In this document: positions 26,197-34,525 of the stretch, one piece after another
How positions within the stretch are numbered: the stretch's first letter is position 1
Layout: the number at the start of each line of letters is the position of its first letter
NCBI GenBank assembly: GCA_963792675.1
Contig: CAWBWT010000004.1
Location: 78,690-142,689, forward strand
DNA: 64,000 nucleotides
Source: JBBROS01 sp963792675
GTDB taxonomy: Bacteria; Pseudomonadota; Alphaproteobacteria; Acetobacterales; Acetobacteraceae
Direction of reading: 5' to 3'
Made by a program: the position numbers and the translations under genes
Notes under the pieces: model-generated
What the model was told of the DNA's origin: nothing
The model's database searches: none
What the model saw: only the letters and a program-made list of their open reading frames with translations

Positions 26197-27248
26197 TGCC
26201 GGGAATGCGCGCCCGGGGCTTGCGTGATTGGGTGCGCCGCAACCTGTTCAGCTCGGCCGCCAATACCGCCCTCACGTTGCTGTCCGCCGCGGCCCTGGCC
26301 GCGATCGCGGCGCCGTTCCTGCACTGGGCGGTCGGAGCCGCCCATCTCGGCGGCGTGGACCGTTCGGGCTGCACCGCCGGCGGCGCCTGCTGGACCTTCG
26401 TCCGGCTGCGGCTGCCGCTGTTGGTTTACGGCCACTACCCCGAGGCCGAGCGCTGGCGGGTCAACCTTGCCGCCGTCCTGCTTCTCGCGTTCTGCGCGCC
26501 GGTGCTGCAGCCGTCGCGCCATCGCGGGCGGTTCCTGGCGGCGCTGCTGCTGCTCGGGCTGCCGGTCGCCGGCGTGCTGCTGCTGGGCGGGGTGGCCGGG
26601 CTTCCGGCGGTCGAGATGGACGCGTGGGGCGGGCTGATGCTGAACGTGGTGCTCGCGACGCTCGTCACCGCCGCCGCCTTGCCGCTCGGGATCCTGCTGG
26701 CGCTCGGGCGGCAGTCGCCACTGCCGGTGCTGCGCGCCGCGTCGGCGGTCTTCATCGAGACCTGGCGCGGCCTGCCGCTGCTCGGCGTCCTGTTCGTGGC
26801 GGCGATCATGGTGCCGCTGTTCCTGCCCAACGGCGTCAGCGCCGGCCGGCTGCTGCGCGCGGTTGCGGCCCTGTCGCTGTTCTACGGCGCCTACATGGCC
26901 GAAGTGGTGCGCGGCGGGCTGCAAGCCGTGGCCGTGGGCCAGGACGAGGCCGCCTATTGCCTGGGGCTGCGGAGCGGCCAGGTGAACCGGCTGATCCTGT
27001 TGCCGCAAGCCTTGCGGCAGGCGATCCCGGGCCTGGTCAACACCGGCATCGATCTGTTCAAGGACACCACCCTCGTCAGCATCATCGGCGTGTTCGACCT
27101 GCTCGGCATCATGTCGCAGGCCCTGCGCGACCCGGCCTGGCCCGGCCTCGCCGCCGAGGGTTTCACATTTGTCAGCCTCGTCTTCTTCGTATGCTGCTTC
27201 GCGCTGTCGCTCTACAGCCGCCGCATCGAGCGGCAGCTCCGGCGCTAA
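26193..27248 (+). CDS. aapM: Amino-acid ABC permease AapM
   Basis: A 351-residue permease with the AapM/BztC pattern: N-terminal WVRRNLFSSAANTALTLLS, GACWTFVRLRLPLLVYGHYPEAERWR, then ETWRGLPLLGVLFVAA and GQDEAAYCLGLRSGQVNRLILLPQALRQAIPGLVNTGIDLFKDTTLV. Eight or so membrane segments are apparent. It forms the channel with AapQ. The usual next gene, the ATPase aapP, is missing here; the Fnr-like regulator follows instead on the other strand. The transporter must share an ATPase encoded elsewhere. Confidence 0.92.
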   Translation: MMPGMRARGLRDWVRRNLFSSAANTALTLLSAAALAAIAAPFLHWAVGAAHLGGVDRSGCTAGGACWTFVRLRLPLLVYGHYPEAERWRVNLAAVLLLAFCAPVLQPSRHRGRFLAALLLLGLPVAGVLLLGGVAGLPAVEMDAWGGLMLNVVLATLVTAAALPLGILLALGRQSPLPVLRAASAVFIETWRGLPLLGVLFVAAIMVPLFLPNGVSAGRLLRAVAALSLFYGAYMAEVVRGGLQAVAVGQDEAAYCLGLRSGQVNRLILLPQALRQAIPGLVNTGIDLFKDTTLVSIIGVFDLLGIMSQALRDPAWPGLAAEGFTFVSLVFFVCCFALSLYSRRIERQLRR

Positions 27249-27270
27249 AAACCGGGAAGCCGGGGGCCGC

Positions 27271-28017
27271 TCACGCGGTTCCGGCGGCCAGTGCTTCCAG
27301 CCAGGGGCGGTCGAGGATGACGACGTCGGCGGTGGATGGCGTCTCGATGCGGCCGCCGGCGCGGAACCGGCTGAAGGTGCGGCTGACGGTCTCGATCGTC
27401 AGGCCGAGGTGGTCGGCGATCTCGCCCCGCGTCATCGGCAGCGGCACGCGATCGCGCCCGCGCCCGGCGCTCGGACCGCCGCATCCCGTGGTGCGGCTCC
27501 AGGCCAGCAGGAAGCTGGCGACGCGCTCCTGCGCGGTCTTGCGGCCGAGCGTCAGCATCTGCTCCTGCGCGATCACCAGCTCGTTGCAGGCGGTCTGCAG
27601 CAGGCGATGCTCGAGCGCCGGGACATCGTCCAGCAGCGCGCGCAGCTTGGTGCGCGAGAACCGGCAGACCTGGACCGGCTCGATCGCTTCGGCGCTGAAC
27701 GCGTAGGTGTCGGACACCGCCAGACCGAGGAAATGGCCGATGCCGGCGAAGCCGGTCACGTGCTGCCGCCCGTCGGGCAGCAGCTTGAACAGCTTGGCGG
27801 TGCCGGCGGTGATGTTGAAGAAGTGCTCGGCGGGCTCGCTCTCGTCGATGAACGTCTTGCCGCGCTCGTACTCGCGGACCACCGCGACGGCGGCGAGGCG
27901 GCTGAGGTCGGCGTCCGACACCGCGCTGCAGACGCTGCGGTGCCGCACGTCGCAATGGGCGCAGGGCTCGGCGGCCCCGAGCCGGCCGACCACGGTCGGC
28001 GTCACGCTCCTGTTCAT
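27271..28017 (-). CDS. Crp/Fnr-family regulator with FNR-type cysteines (FnrL-like)
   Basis: A 248-residue oxygen-responsive regulator. The N-terminus has Cys19-X2-Cys22-X7-Cys30, and Cys118 in VQVCRFSR lies where the fourth FNR ligand is expected, so it can hold an oxygen-labile [4Fe-4S] cluster. A cyclic-nucleotide-type beta barrel follows. The C-terminal helix-turn-helix is TRGEIADHLGLTIETVSRTFSRF, with the E..SR recognition residues that read TTGA half sites. I chose the ATG that places the Cys motif about 20 residues in; the frame runs 23 codons further up. A TTGAC-N4-GTCAA site is located about 108 bases upstream in the divergent region, so autoregulation and control of the CBS gene are likely. 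Confidence 0.9.
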   Translation of the reverse strand: MNRSVTPTVVGRLGAAEPCAHCDVRHRSVCSAVSDADLSRLAAVAVVREYERGKTFIDESEPAEHFFNITAGTAKLFKLLPDGRQHVTGFAGIGHFLGLAVSDTYAFSAEAIEPVQVCRFSRTKLRALLDDVPALEHRLLQTACNELVIAQEQMLTLGRKTAQERVASFLLAWSRTTGCGGPSAGRGRDRVPLPMTRGEIADHLGLTIETVSRTFSRFRAGGRIETPSTADVVILDRPWLEALAAGTA

Positions 28018-28124
28018 CGAGGCACCCCACCCGAACGACGGCCCGTCTCGGAGCATAGTCCCGCGGCACGGCGGAAGCCACGACATTGTGATGCGAGTGT
28101 CATACCGCCCGGACCGGCGCTTGT

Positions 28125-28138
28125 TTGACCCAGGTCAA
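28125..28138. promoter_or_regulatory. FNR/FixK-type box TTGACCCAGGTCAA
   Basis: A perfect TTGAC-N4-GTCAA palindrome in the region between the FnrL-like gene and the CBS-BON gene. It matches the FNR/FixK class consensus TTGA(T/C)-N4-(A/G)TCAA. The site centre is 81 bases before the CBS ATG, compatible with activation at about -41 of a promoter with a short leader. Confidence 0.72.
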
Positions 28139-28212
28139 GGAAACCGCGTCCGGCGGCGCGCAGCGTCGTCGTGCCGGCCGGACTCCAGGGGCGGCATCGC
28201 AGGAGGCCAGCC

Positions 28213-28971
28213 ATGCCGAACCACGACACCCGTCTGCCCCGCCGCGCCCGTGACATCATGAGCCAGCCGGCGCTGGCGATCGGCCCCGGCACCAGCCTCG
28301 GCCAGGCGATCACGCTGATGACGCAGCACCGGATCAGCGGCGTGCCGGTGGTCGACGCCGAGGGCCGTCCGATCGGCATGCTGACCGAGGGCGACCTGCT
28401 GCGCCGGGTCGAGACCGGCACGCTCGGCGACAAGCCCGGCTGGCTGGCGTGCGTGTTCCGGCCCGGCGCGCTGGCCGACGACTACGTCCACACCCATGGC
28501 CGCCGAGTGTTGGAGATCATGACCACCGACGTCATCACCGTGGACGAGGATGCGCCGCTGTCGCAGGTGGCGGCGCTGATGCGCAAGCACCGGGTCAAGC
28601 GGTTGCCGGTGGTGCGCGGCAACCGGCTGGTGGGCGTCGTCAGCCGCTCCGACCTGGTGGCACGGGTCGGCGCGGCACTCGCCGCCGCGGCGCCGGACCG
28701 GGTGGAGGACGCGGCGATCCGGCAGTCGATCCTGGCGGCGATGGAGCGGGAGCCGTGGTCGCCGGGCCGCCTGGCCGACGTTGCGGTGAGGCACGGGGTC
28801 GTGCGGCTGGGCGGCTGCGTGTTCGACAGCCACGCCCGCCAGGCGCTGGAGGTGCTGGCCGAGAACACGCCCGGGGTGCAGCAGGTGGAGAACAACCTCG
28901 TCTGCATCGAGGCGCAATCCGGCTTGGTGACGTTCGATCCCGCCTGGGAGCGCCGCACCCCGGCCGGCTAA
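28213..28971 (+). CDS. CBS-pair and BON-domain protein
   Basis: A 252-residue cytosolic protein with two CBS motifs and a C-terminal BON domain. The CBS motifs are ARDIMSQPALAIGPGTSLGQAITLMTQHRISGVPVVD, residues about 12-70, and VLEIMTTDVITVDEDAPLSQVAALMRKHRVKRLPVV, about 96-150. BON segment: VAVRHGVVRLGGCVFDSHARQALEVLAENTPGVQQVENNL. CBS pairs bind adenosine nucleotides and sense energy state. In alphaproteobacteria such genes often belong to the low-oxygen (FixK/FnrL) regulon, which fits the FNR box upstream. AGGAGG seven bases before the ATG decides the start. The stop overlaps the convergent hpnN stop. Confidence 0.87.
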   Translation: MPNHDTRLPRRARDIMSQPALAIGPGTSLGQAITLMTQHRISGVPVVDAEGRPIGMLTEGDLLRRVETGTLGDKPGWLACVFRPGALADDYVHTHGRRVLEIMTTDVITVDEDAPLSQVAALMRKHRVKRLPVVRGNRLVGVVSRSDLVARVGAALAAAAPDRVEDAAIRQSILAAMEREPWSPGRLADVAVRHGVVRLGGCVFDSHARQALEVLAENTPGVQQVENNLVCIEAQSGLVTFDPAWERRTPAG

Positions 28972-31583
28972 TTCCCCCGGCCCTGCGGACCGCCCCCCTC
29001 CCGCTGCGGCGGCCGCGGCAGCGCGGCGAGGACCGCCGGGACGAACAGGAAGGTGGTCAGCAGCGTGCAGGCCAGGCTCAGCAGCAGCAGGCGCCCCATG
29101 CTGGCCGTGCCAGGATGCGACGAGACCGCGAGCGAGCCGAACGCGGTTGCCGTGGTCAGCGCCGACAACAGCACGGCCCGCGCCGTCGCCGAGCTCAGCG
29201 GATGGGTTCGGCCGGCACGCCAGTTCATGATGAAGTAGACGTTGAACGACACGCCGACGCCCAGCAGCAAGGGCAGGGCGATGATGTTGGCGAAGTTCAG
29301 CGGCAGCTTGATGGCGACCGTCAACGCGACCGTCAGCAGCGAGGACAGCAGCAGCGGCATCAGCACCAGCCCGGTGTCGAGCAGCCGCCGCAGCGACAGC
29401 AGCAGGATGACGGCGATGCACACGATGGCGCTGAGGGCCGCGGCCCGGAACGCGCCGATGATGGTGTCGGCGCTGCGCACGATCGTCACGGCCGCCCCGC
29501 CCGCATCGGGCGCCACCGCGGTCACCTCGGCCACGAACCGGTGCAGCCCGGCATTGCCGGCCGCCGCCGTGTGCCGCGGCAGCACCTGCAGCTTGGCCCG
29601 GCCGTCTGGCGTGACCCAATCGCGCTTGACGTCGGGCGGCACGTCGTCGCGGGTGACGGGACCGGCCGCCAAGGCAACGCGAAGCCGATCGAGCTGCAGC
29701 GGCAAGAACCGGGTCAACGCCCGGTTGGCGGCGAGCAGGACCGGGTCGCTCGCGTTGCCGAGGGCGGCCAGGTCGCCGGCGATCCCGGCGAGCGGGTCAC
29801 TGTCGGGGAGCTTGCCGCGCACGGACGCAAGGCGCGCGGCAGCGCTCCGCACCGCGTCGCGCAGCTCTGCCGCAGACGGGGCTGTGGCCTTCGCGTCCGG
29901 CGTCAGCGACGCCTGCAGCAAGCCGGCCGCGTCCTGCAGCATGGCCAGCTTGGCGGCCTGATCGTCCGGCACCAGGCTGTCGAGGGTGAGCACGTCGTCA
30001 ACCGAGGGAAGCGCCCGCAGCTTCGGCGCGAGCGCCGCCGCCGCGGCGGCCGAGGGCGCCAGGATGTCGATGCTGTACGGGTTGGTGATCGGGTCCTGCA
30101 CCAAGTCGTCCAGGGTGCGCACCGACTCCGTCGACTGGTTCTTGGTGTGCAGCGGGTCGCTGTCGAAGCCGAGCCACGGCAGCAGCGCGATCCCGAGCAG
30201 GGCCGCCGCCGCGCTGCCGCCCAGCACCGCGCGATGCCGCCGGACGATCCACTCGTCGGCCGGGCGCGCCCAGCGCAGCCCCACCTCGGCCGCTTCCGGC
30301 GCCGGGCGGAACAGCACCAGCAGCGCGGGCAGCACGGTGAGGGTGCAGGAGAAAGCGATCAGCATGCCGACCCCGGCGATGATGCCGAGCTGCGCCACCC
30401 CCGCGAACGATGTCGGCGCGAAGGCCAGGAAGCCGGCGGCGGTCGCCAGCGCGGCGACCAGGATCTGCGCGCCGGCGCCGCCCGCGGTCGCCGCGAGCGC
30501 GCCGGCCATGGCATCCCGATGCAGTCGCGCTTCACGAAACCGCACCGCGAACTGGATCGCGAAATCGACCGCCAAGCCGACGAACAGTACCGCGAACGCG
30601 ACCGACACGAGGTTCAGCGTGCCGACCGCGGCCGCGGCGAACGTGGCCGTGAGGTCGAGCCCGAGCAGCAGGGTCAGCACGATCGGCACGATCAGCCGCC
30701 ACGACCGCACCGCCAGGAACAGCCACAGCGTGACCAGCACCAGGCTCGCCAGCAGCCCGCCGGCGGCGCCTTGGGCGACGGACGCGAACTCGTCGTCGTC
30801 GAGCGCGACCGAACCGGTGATGCGGACCCGCGCGGTGCCGTCCCGCACGAACTCGAGCGGGGCGGCGGCGGCGCGGATGGCGGCGGTGGCGGCGGCCCCC
30901 GGCTGCAGCGCGCCGTAGTCGAGCACGGGCTTGGCCAGCACGAACCGGTATTGCCCGGCCAGCGCGGCCAGGGGACCGGCGAGCAGCGTTTCCCAGGACA
31001 GCGGCGCCGGGTGGCCGGCCGCGGCCGCCGCCAGCGCGGTGTGGAAGCCGCGCAGCGCCGGCGCGAACCCGGCGAGGTCGGCCTGTCCCCGCTCGACCCC
31101 CTCGGCGATCAGGCCGAGCGCCGCCGCCAGGCCGCGCAGGCTGGGATCGGCCGCGAGCTGGCCCAGGAACGGCTGCGCGTCGATCGTCTGGTCGAGCAGC
31201 GGCTGCAGCTTGTCCGGCGGGACGAACAGCAGCGCGTTGCGGGTGAACCAGGGCGACGCGTCCGGCCGGGTCACGGCGGAGAAGTGCGGGTCGCCGGCCA
31301 GCGCCTCGGCCAGCGACGCGGCGGTGGCGTCGGCCGCCTCCGGGACCGTCGCGTCGACGACCACGACCAGCAGGTCCTCGCCTTGCGGGAACGCCGCTTG
31401 CAGCTCCGCCTGGCGCTGCTTCCAGGGCAGCGAGGCCGAGAACAGCCGGCCGGTGTCGGTGCTGACGCCGAGCCGGGCCTGCACGAGCAGCGCCCCGCCG
31501 AGGCCGGCCAGCAGCGCCAGCACGGCGACCACGCCGGCTCGGCGGCCGCACCACGCGGCAACGGCGGCGAGCAGTCCGGTCAT
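28968..31583 (-). CDS. hpnN: HpnN-like RND/MMPL lipid transporter
   Basis: A large inner-membrane protein of 871 residues with the RND/MMPL plan: one N-terminal membrane segment, a big periplasmic loop (residues about 40-270), a bundle of about five segments (LLASLVLVTLWLFLAVRSW onwards), a second loop and a second bundle. The motif GLAVDFAIQFAVRFREARL resembles HpnN, the exporter that moves hopanoids to the outer membrane. No squalene-hopene cyclase or other hpn enzyme is in the window. Instead it is followed, upstream on the same strand, by a CDP-alcohol phosphatidyltransferase and a flippase-like protein, close to phosphonate genes. Its cargo may thus be a (phosphono)lipid; this is inference. 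Confidence 0.82.
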   Translation of the reverse strand: MTGLLAAVAAWCGRRAGVVAVLALLAGLGGALLVQARLGVSTDTGRLFSASLPWKQRQAELQAAFPQGEDLLVVVVDATVPEAADATAASLAEALAGDPHFSAVTRPDASPWFTRNALLFVPPDKLQPLLDQTIDAQPFLGQLAADPSLRGLAAALGLIAEGVERGQADLAGFAPALRGFHTALAAAAAGHPAPLSWETLLAGPLAALAGQYRFVLAKPVLDYGALQPGAAATAAIRAAAAPLEFVRDGTARVRITGSVALDDDEFASVAQGAAGGLLASLVLVTLWLFLAVRSWRLIVPIVLTLLLGLDLTATFAAAAVGTLNLVSVAFAVLFVGLAVDFAIQFAVRFREARLHRDAMAGALAATAGGAGAQILVAALATAAGFLAFAPTSFAGVAQLGIIAGVGMLIAFSCTLTVLPALLVLFRPAPEAAEVGLRWARPADEWIVRRHRAVLGGSAAAALLGIALLPWLGFDSDPLHTKNQSTESVRTLDDLVQDPITNPYSIDILAPSAAAAAALAPKLRALPSVDDVLTLDSLVPDDQAAKLAMLQDAAGLLQASLTPDAKATAPSAAELRDAVRSAAARLASVRGKLPDSDPLAGIAGDLAALGNASDPVLLAANRALTRFLPLQLDRLRVALAAGPVTRDDVPPDVKRDWVTPDGRAKLQVLPRHTAAAGNAGLHRFVAEVTAVAPDAGGAAVTIVRSADTIIGAFRAAALSAIVCIAVILLLSLRRLLDTGLVLMPLLLSSLLTVALTVAIKLPLNFANIIALPLLLGVGVSFNVYFIMNWRAGRTHPLSSATARAVLLSALTTATAFGSLAVSSHPGTASMGRLLLLSLACTLLTTFLFVPAVLAALPRPPQREGGGPQGRGN

Positions 31584-31599
31584 CGTGGGAGGCGACGCC

Positions 31600-31647
31600 G
31601 GGGCTCTGCCCTGGACCCGCTGGGGGCGAGCGCCCCCAGACCCGCAT
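31600..31647 (-). repeat. Intergenic hairpin repeat (CTGGGGGC/GCCCCCAG)
   Basis: The 70-base gap holds two hairpins in a row: GGGC-TCT-GCCC and a perfect 8-bp stem CTGGGGGC-GAGC-GCCCCCAG. From memory, similar GC-rich double hairpins are common between genes in Acetobacteraceae and Methylobacterium-like genomes, so this is probably a member of a dispersed family. It may act as a partial transcription stop between the two genes. Confidence 0.5.
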
Positions 31648-31653
31648 CCGGGA

Positions 31654-32253
31654 TCACGCTTCGGCCGGCAGGCGGCGCAGGCGCACCAGGACGAGGGCGG
31701 CGGCGATGCTGGTGCCGAGTGCCGCGGCGATGAGGACCGGCAGGTTCCAGTTCAGCCAAGCGACCGGCGCCAGCAAATAGAGCAAGTCGTCGAGGTCAAA
31801 GCCCCAAGCGCCGGAGAACGCCCGGGCGACGCGGCCGGTCCGGTTCTCCAACGCCTCCGACCAGCGGTTGGACAGCAGCAGCGCGCCCCCCGCCAACAGG
31901 CCAAGCGGCACCGACCACGGCCCCAGCCACGCGTCGCGCGCGCCGATCCCGAGTGCGACGAAGAACAACGCCGTCACGCCGGTATCGACCAGGTAGTCGT
32001 AGCGGTGCCCGGCCTCGCTCATCATGTTGCCGAGCCGGGCCAGCTCGCCGTCCGCACGGTCCAGCAGCGCCGACAACAGCCATAGCGCCCCGCCCCAGCC
32101 CCGCCCGGCCGGCGTGCCGAGCGCCACCGCCGCACAGGCGGCCACCCCGGTCAGCAGCCGCAGCGTGGTAAGGTGGTTGGGCGTGACCCCGGTGCCGATC
32201 AGCGGACGCACGAACACCCGCACGAACAGATGCGACCAGGTGGTCTGGATCAT
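31654..32253 (-). CDS. CDP-alcohol phosphatidyltransferase family enzyme
   Basis: A 199-residue integral membrane enzyme. The active-site signature is complete: DRADGELARLGNMMSEAGHRYDYLVD, that is D-X2-D-G-X2-A-R-X8-G-X3-D-X3-D. Such enzymes displace CMP from a CDP-linked substrate using an alcohol acceptor, or transfer a phospho(no)-alcohol from a CMP-activated headgroup to a lipid. Its ATG overlaps the stop of the flippase-like gene. With two nucleotidyltransferases and aminoethylphosphonate genes close by, transfer of a CMP-activated aminoethylphosphonate headgroup to diacylglycerol is a reasonable proposal; phosphatidylinositol-phosphate-type synthesis is an alternative. Confidence 0.85.
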   Translation of the reverse strand: MIQTTWSHLFVRVFVRPLIGTGVTPNHLTTLRLLTGVAACAAVALGTPAGRGWGGALWLLSALLDRADGELARLGNMMSEAGHRYDYLVDTGVTALFFVALGIGARDAWLGPWSVPLGLLAGGALLLSNRWSEALENRTGRVARAFSGAWGFDLDDLLYLLAPVAWLNWNLPVLIAAALGTSIAAALVLVRLRRLPAEA

Positions 32254-33248
32254 GGCGGCACCGTGCCGGCGAGCGCCCGCGGCGCGCGCTCCAGCCGATG
32301 CCAGGCCAGCAGCGCCGGCACGCCGAGCAGCACCTCGCGCAGCCGCTTCATCAGCGACAAAGCGATGGCGAGTTCAGGCGCGAGGCCGAATGCCTGGCAG
32401 ACGATGATCAGCCCCCCTTCCTGCACGCCCAGCGCCCCCGGCACCGCAAAGCCCGCCGCCTTCAGCGCCTGCCCGAGGCTCTCGATCACCAGCCCCTCCT
32501 CGAGGCCGACGTCGTGGCCGAGCAGGTGCAAGGCCAGGCAGACCTCCGCGCCACCCAGCAGCCACGACACGCTGTGGTTGACGGCGGCGCGCGCCACATG
32601 GCGGCGTCGGCGATAGCAGGCGATCAGCGCCGCGTGCAGCCCGGCCACCTGACCGGTGCCGGCCCAGCCGAGCGCGCGCCCGAGCCGCAGCAGGCCGCGC
32701 TCCATCAGGCTGGCCAGGCCCAGCCATTGCGCGCCGAGGAACAGCGCCGCCACCAGCCCGGCCGCGACCAAGCCGCTCGCCACCGATCCGGCGAGCCCGC
32801 CGGCGCCGCCCACCCGATGCAGCAGCAGCGCCAAGCCCAGCAGCGTGAAGGCGATCTGGGTCAGCATCTCCATCGTGAGGTCGGCGACGGCGCCGGCGAT
32901 CGCCACCGGCAGCGACATGCCGCGCCGCTGCAGCAGCCGGGCGGTGACGAACTCGCCGCCGATCTGCGCCACTGGCAGCAGGTTGTTGATCCCTTCCCGC
33001 ACCCAGCGCAGCAGCACGAACACGTCGAGCCCGAACCCCGGGCCGGCGGCGGTGATGGCGCGCCAGGCCGCGGCCGAGAACAGCAGTTGCACCAGGTGGA
33101 ACAGCACCACGATCGCGACGCCGCCGACGCCCGCATGCGCCAGCAGGTCGAAGATGCGGTCGATCCCGTAGCTGGCCAGGAGCCAGGCTGCCAGACCGAG
33201 CCCGGCGAGGCCGGACAGCAGCCCGCCCCACTTCGCTCCCCACTTCAC
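32250..33248 (-). CDS. Lysylphosphatidylglycerol synthase TM-region/HpnL-like membrane protein
   Basis: A 332-residue protein with about eight membrane segments, of the UPF0104/LPG-synthase membrane-domain family to which HpnL belongs. Recognisable pieces are WVREGINNLLPVAQIGGEFVTARLL, VADLTMEMLTQI and ESLGQALKAAGFAVPGALGVQEGGLI. The family is thought to flip lipids. It lacks the cytosolic transferase domain. It leads the three-gene unit (this gene, phosphatidyltransferase, HpnN-like) and is divergent from phnW across 91 bases. Role in moving the phosphonolipid is inferred from location. Confidence 0.78.
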   Translation of the reverse strand: MKWGAKWGGLLSGLAGLGLAAWLLASYGIDRIFDLLAHAGVGGVAIVVLFHLVQLLFSAAAWRAITAAGPGFGLDVFVLLRWVREGINNLLPVAQIGGEFVTARLLQRRGMSLPVAIAGAVADLTMEMLTQIAFTLLGLALLLHRVGGAGGLAGSVASGLVAAGLVAALFLGAQWLGLASLMERGLLRLGRALGWAGTGQVAGLHAALIACYRRRRHVARAAVNHSVSWLLGGAEVCLALHLLGHDVGLEEGLVIESLGQALKAAGFAVPGALGVQEGGLIIVCQAFGLAPELAIALSLMKRLREVLLGVPALLAWHRLERAPRALAGTVPP

Positions 33249-33339
33249 CGCAAACGCCTCGCGCCGGCCGTCATGTGGTCGGCTGGCCGCACCGGCGGCC
33301 TTCCGCTACAGGTCCATCCCCCATCGCTGGACTGTAAGC

Positions 33340-34460
33340 ATGCCTCCGCACGCCGCGCAAACGCTGCTCCTGACCCCGGGTCCGCTGACCACGTCGCCGC
33401 AAACCCGCGCCGCGCTCGGCCGCGACTGGGGCTCCCGCGACGGCGATTTCATCCGCATGAGCGAGGCGATGCGGACCGAGCTGGCGTCCCTCGCCGGGGT
33501 GGCCGGCAGCCACGCGGCGATCCCGGTGCAGGGCAGCGGCACCTTCGCGGTGGAAGCGATGGTGCAGAGCCTGGTGCCGCGCGACGGCACGCTGCTGGTC
33601 GCGGTCAATGGCGCGTATGGCCGCCGCATCGTCGAGATCGCCCGCCGCTGCCGCCGGGCGGTCGTGGCGCTCGAGGCGCCGGAGGACGCGCGCGGTCGAC
33701 CCCGGCGCGGTGGCGGCAGCCCTGGCCGCCGATCCCGCCATTACCGACGTCGCCGCTGGTCCATGTCGAGACCACGAGCGGCCTGCTCAACCCATTGGAG
33801 GCGGTGGCCGGGGTGGTGCGGGCAGCCGGGCGGCGGTTGCTGCTCGACGCCATGAGCGCGTTCGGCGCGGTGCCGATCGACGGCGCGACGGCGCCGTTCG
33901 CGGCCTTGGCCGGGTCGAGCAACAAGGGGCTCGAAGGGGTCCCGGGGCTGGGCTTCGTCATCGCCGACCGCGCGCTGCTGGCCCAGGCCGCGGGCCGTGC
34001 CGACAGCTTGAGCCTCGATTTGGTGGACCAGTGGCGCGGGTTCGAGGCGAACGGACAATGGCGCTTCACGCCGCCGGTGCAGGTGGTGGCGGGGCTCGCG
34101 GCGGCGCTGCAGCAGCTCGCGGCAGAGGGCGGCATCGCGGCACGGACGCGGCGCTACGCAGCCAACCGCGACGTGCTGCTGGACGGCATGCGGGCGCTGG
34201 GCTTCGAGCCCTATCTGCCGCCGGCGCTGCAGGCGCCGGTGATCGTCACCTTCCGCATGCCCCCGGGCGCGTGGTTCGGGTTCGAGGCGTTCTACCAGTT
34301 CCTGCACGCGCGCGGGATCGTCATCTACCCCGGCAAGCTGACCCGTGAACCGAGCTTCCGGATCGGCTGCATCGGCGCCATCGGCCCCGACGACATCCGG
34401 CGCGCGCTGCGCGAGATCGGCGCGTTCGTCGCCGAGCACCGAGGTCAGCCCGCCGCCTGA
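33340..34460 (+). pseudogene. phnW: 2-aminoethylphosphonate-pyruvate transaminase, two frame changes
   Basis: PLP enzyme interconverting phosphonoacetaldehyde and 2-aminoethylphosphonate; in a biosynthetic locus it makes the amine. The N-terminal part reads LLLTPGPLTTSPQTRAALGRDWGSRD and VQGSGTFAVEAM. The PLP lysine region is GSSNKGLEGVPGLGFVIA, and the C-terminus has RGIVIYPGKLTREPSFRIGCIGAI. The frame changes by +1 near 33697 and again by +1 near 33757, with conserved sequence on both sides and between (VDPGAVAAALAADPAITDVA). Total length after correction (about 372 residues) is normal. Either two single-base insertions inactivated it or the sequence contains two errors; I favour errors. 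It converges on aepY across a 27-bp tandem repeat. Confidence 0.75.
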
Positions 34461-34525
34461 GCGGCAAGAACTCAGCCCGCCGCCTGAGCGGCGAGAACTC
34501 AGCCCGCCGCCTGACCCGCAAGGAA
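34445..34525. repeat. Three 27-bp tandem repeats at the convergent phnW/aepY ends
   Basis: TCAGCCCGCCGCCTGA occurs at 34445, 34472 and 34499, exactly 27 bases apart; the first two full units differ by one base and the third diverges after CTGA. Each unit contains the small stem GCCGC-CTGA-GCGGC (absent in the third). The first unit contains the phnW stop, the third the aepY stop. A bidirectional terminator role is possible. Confidence 0.75.

Noticed and set aside
28449..31733. 1094-codon open frame on the plus strand
   Set aside because: Antisense to hpnN and overlapping the CBS gene; translation is low-complexity Arg/Gln/Gly with no motif.
28968..33248. Hopanoid biosynthesis cluster
   Set aside because: Only HpnN- and HpnL-like proteins are present; no squalene synthase or squalene-hopene cyclase genes are in the window.
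34445..34525. Possible CRISPR-like repeats
   Set aside because: The 27-bp units are directly adjacent with no spacers, so this is a simple tandem repeat.
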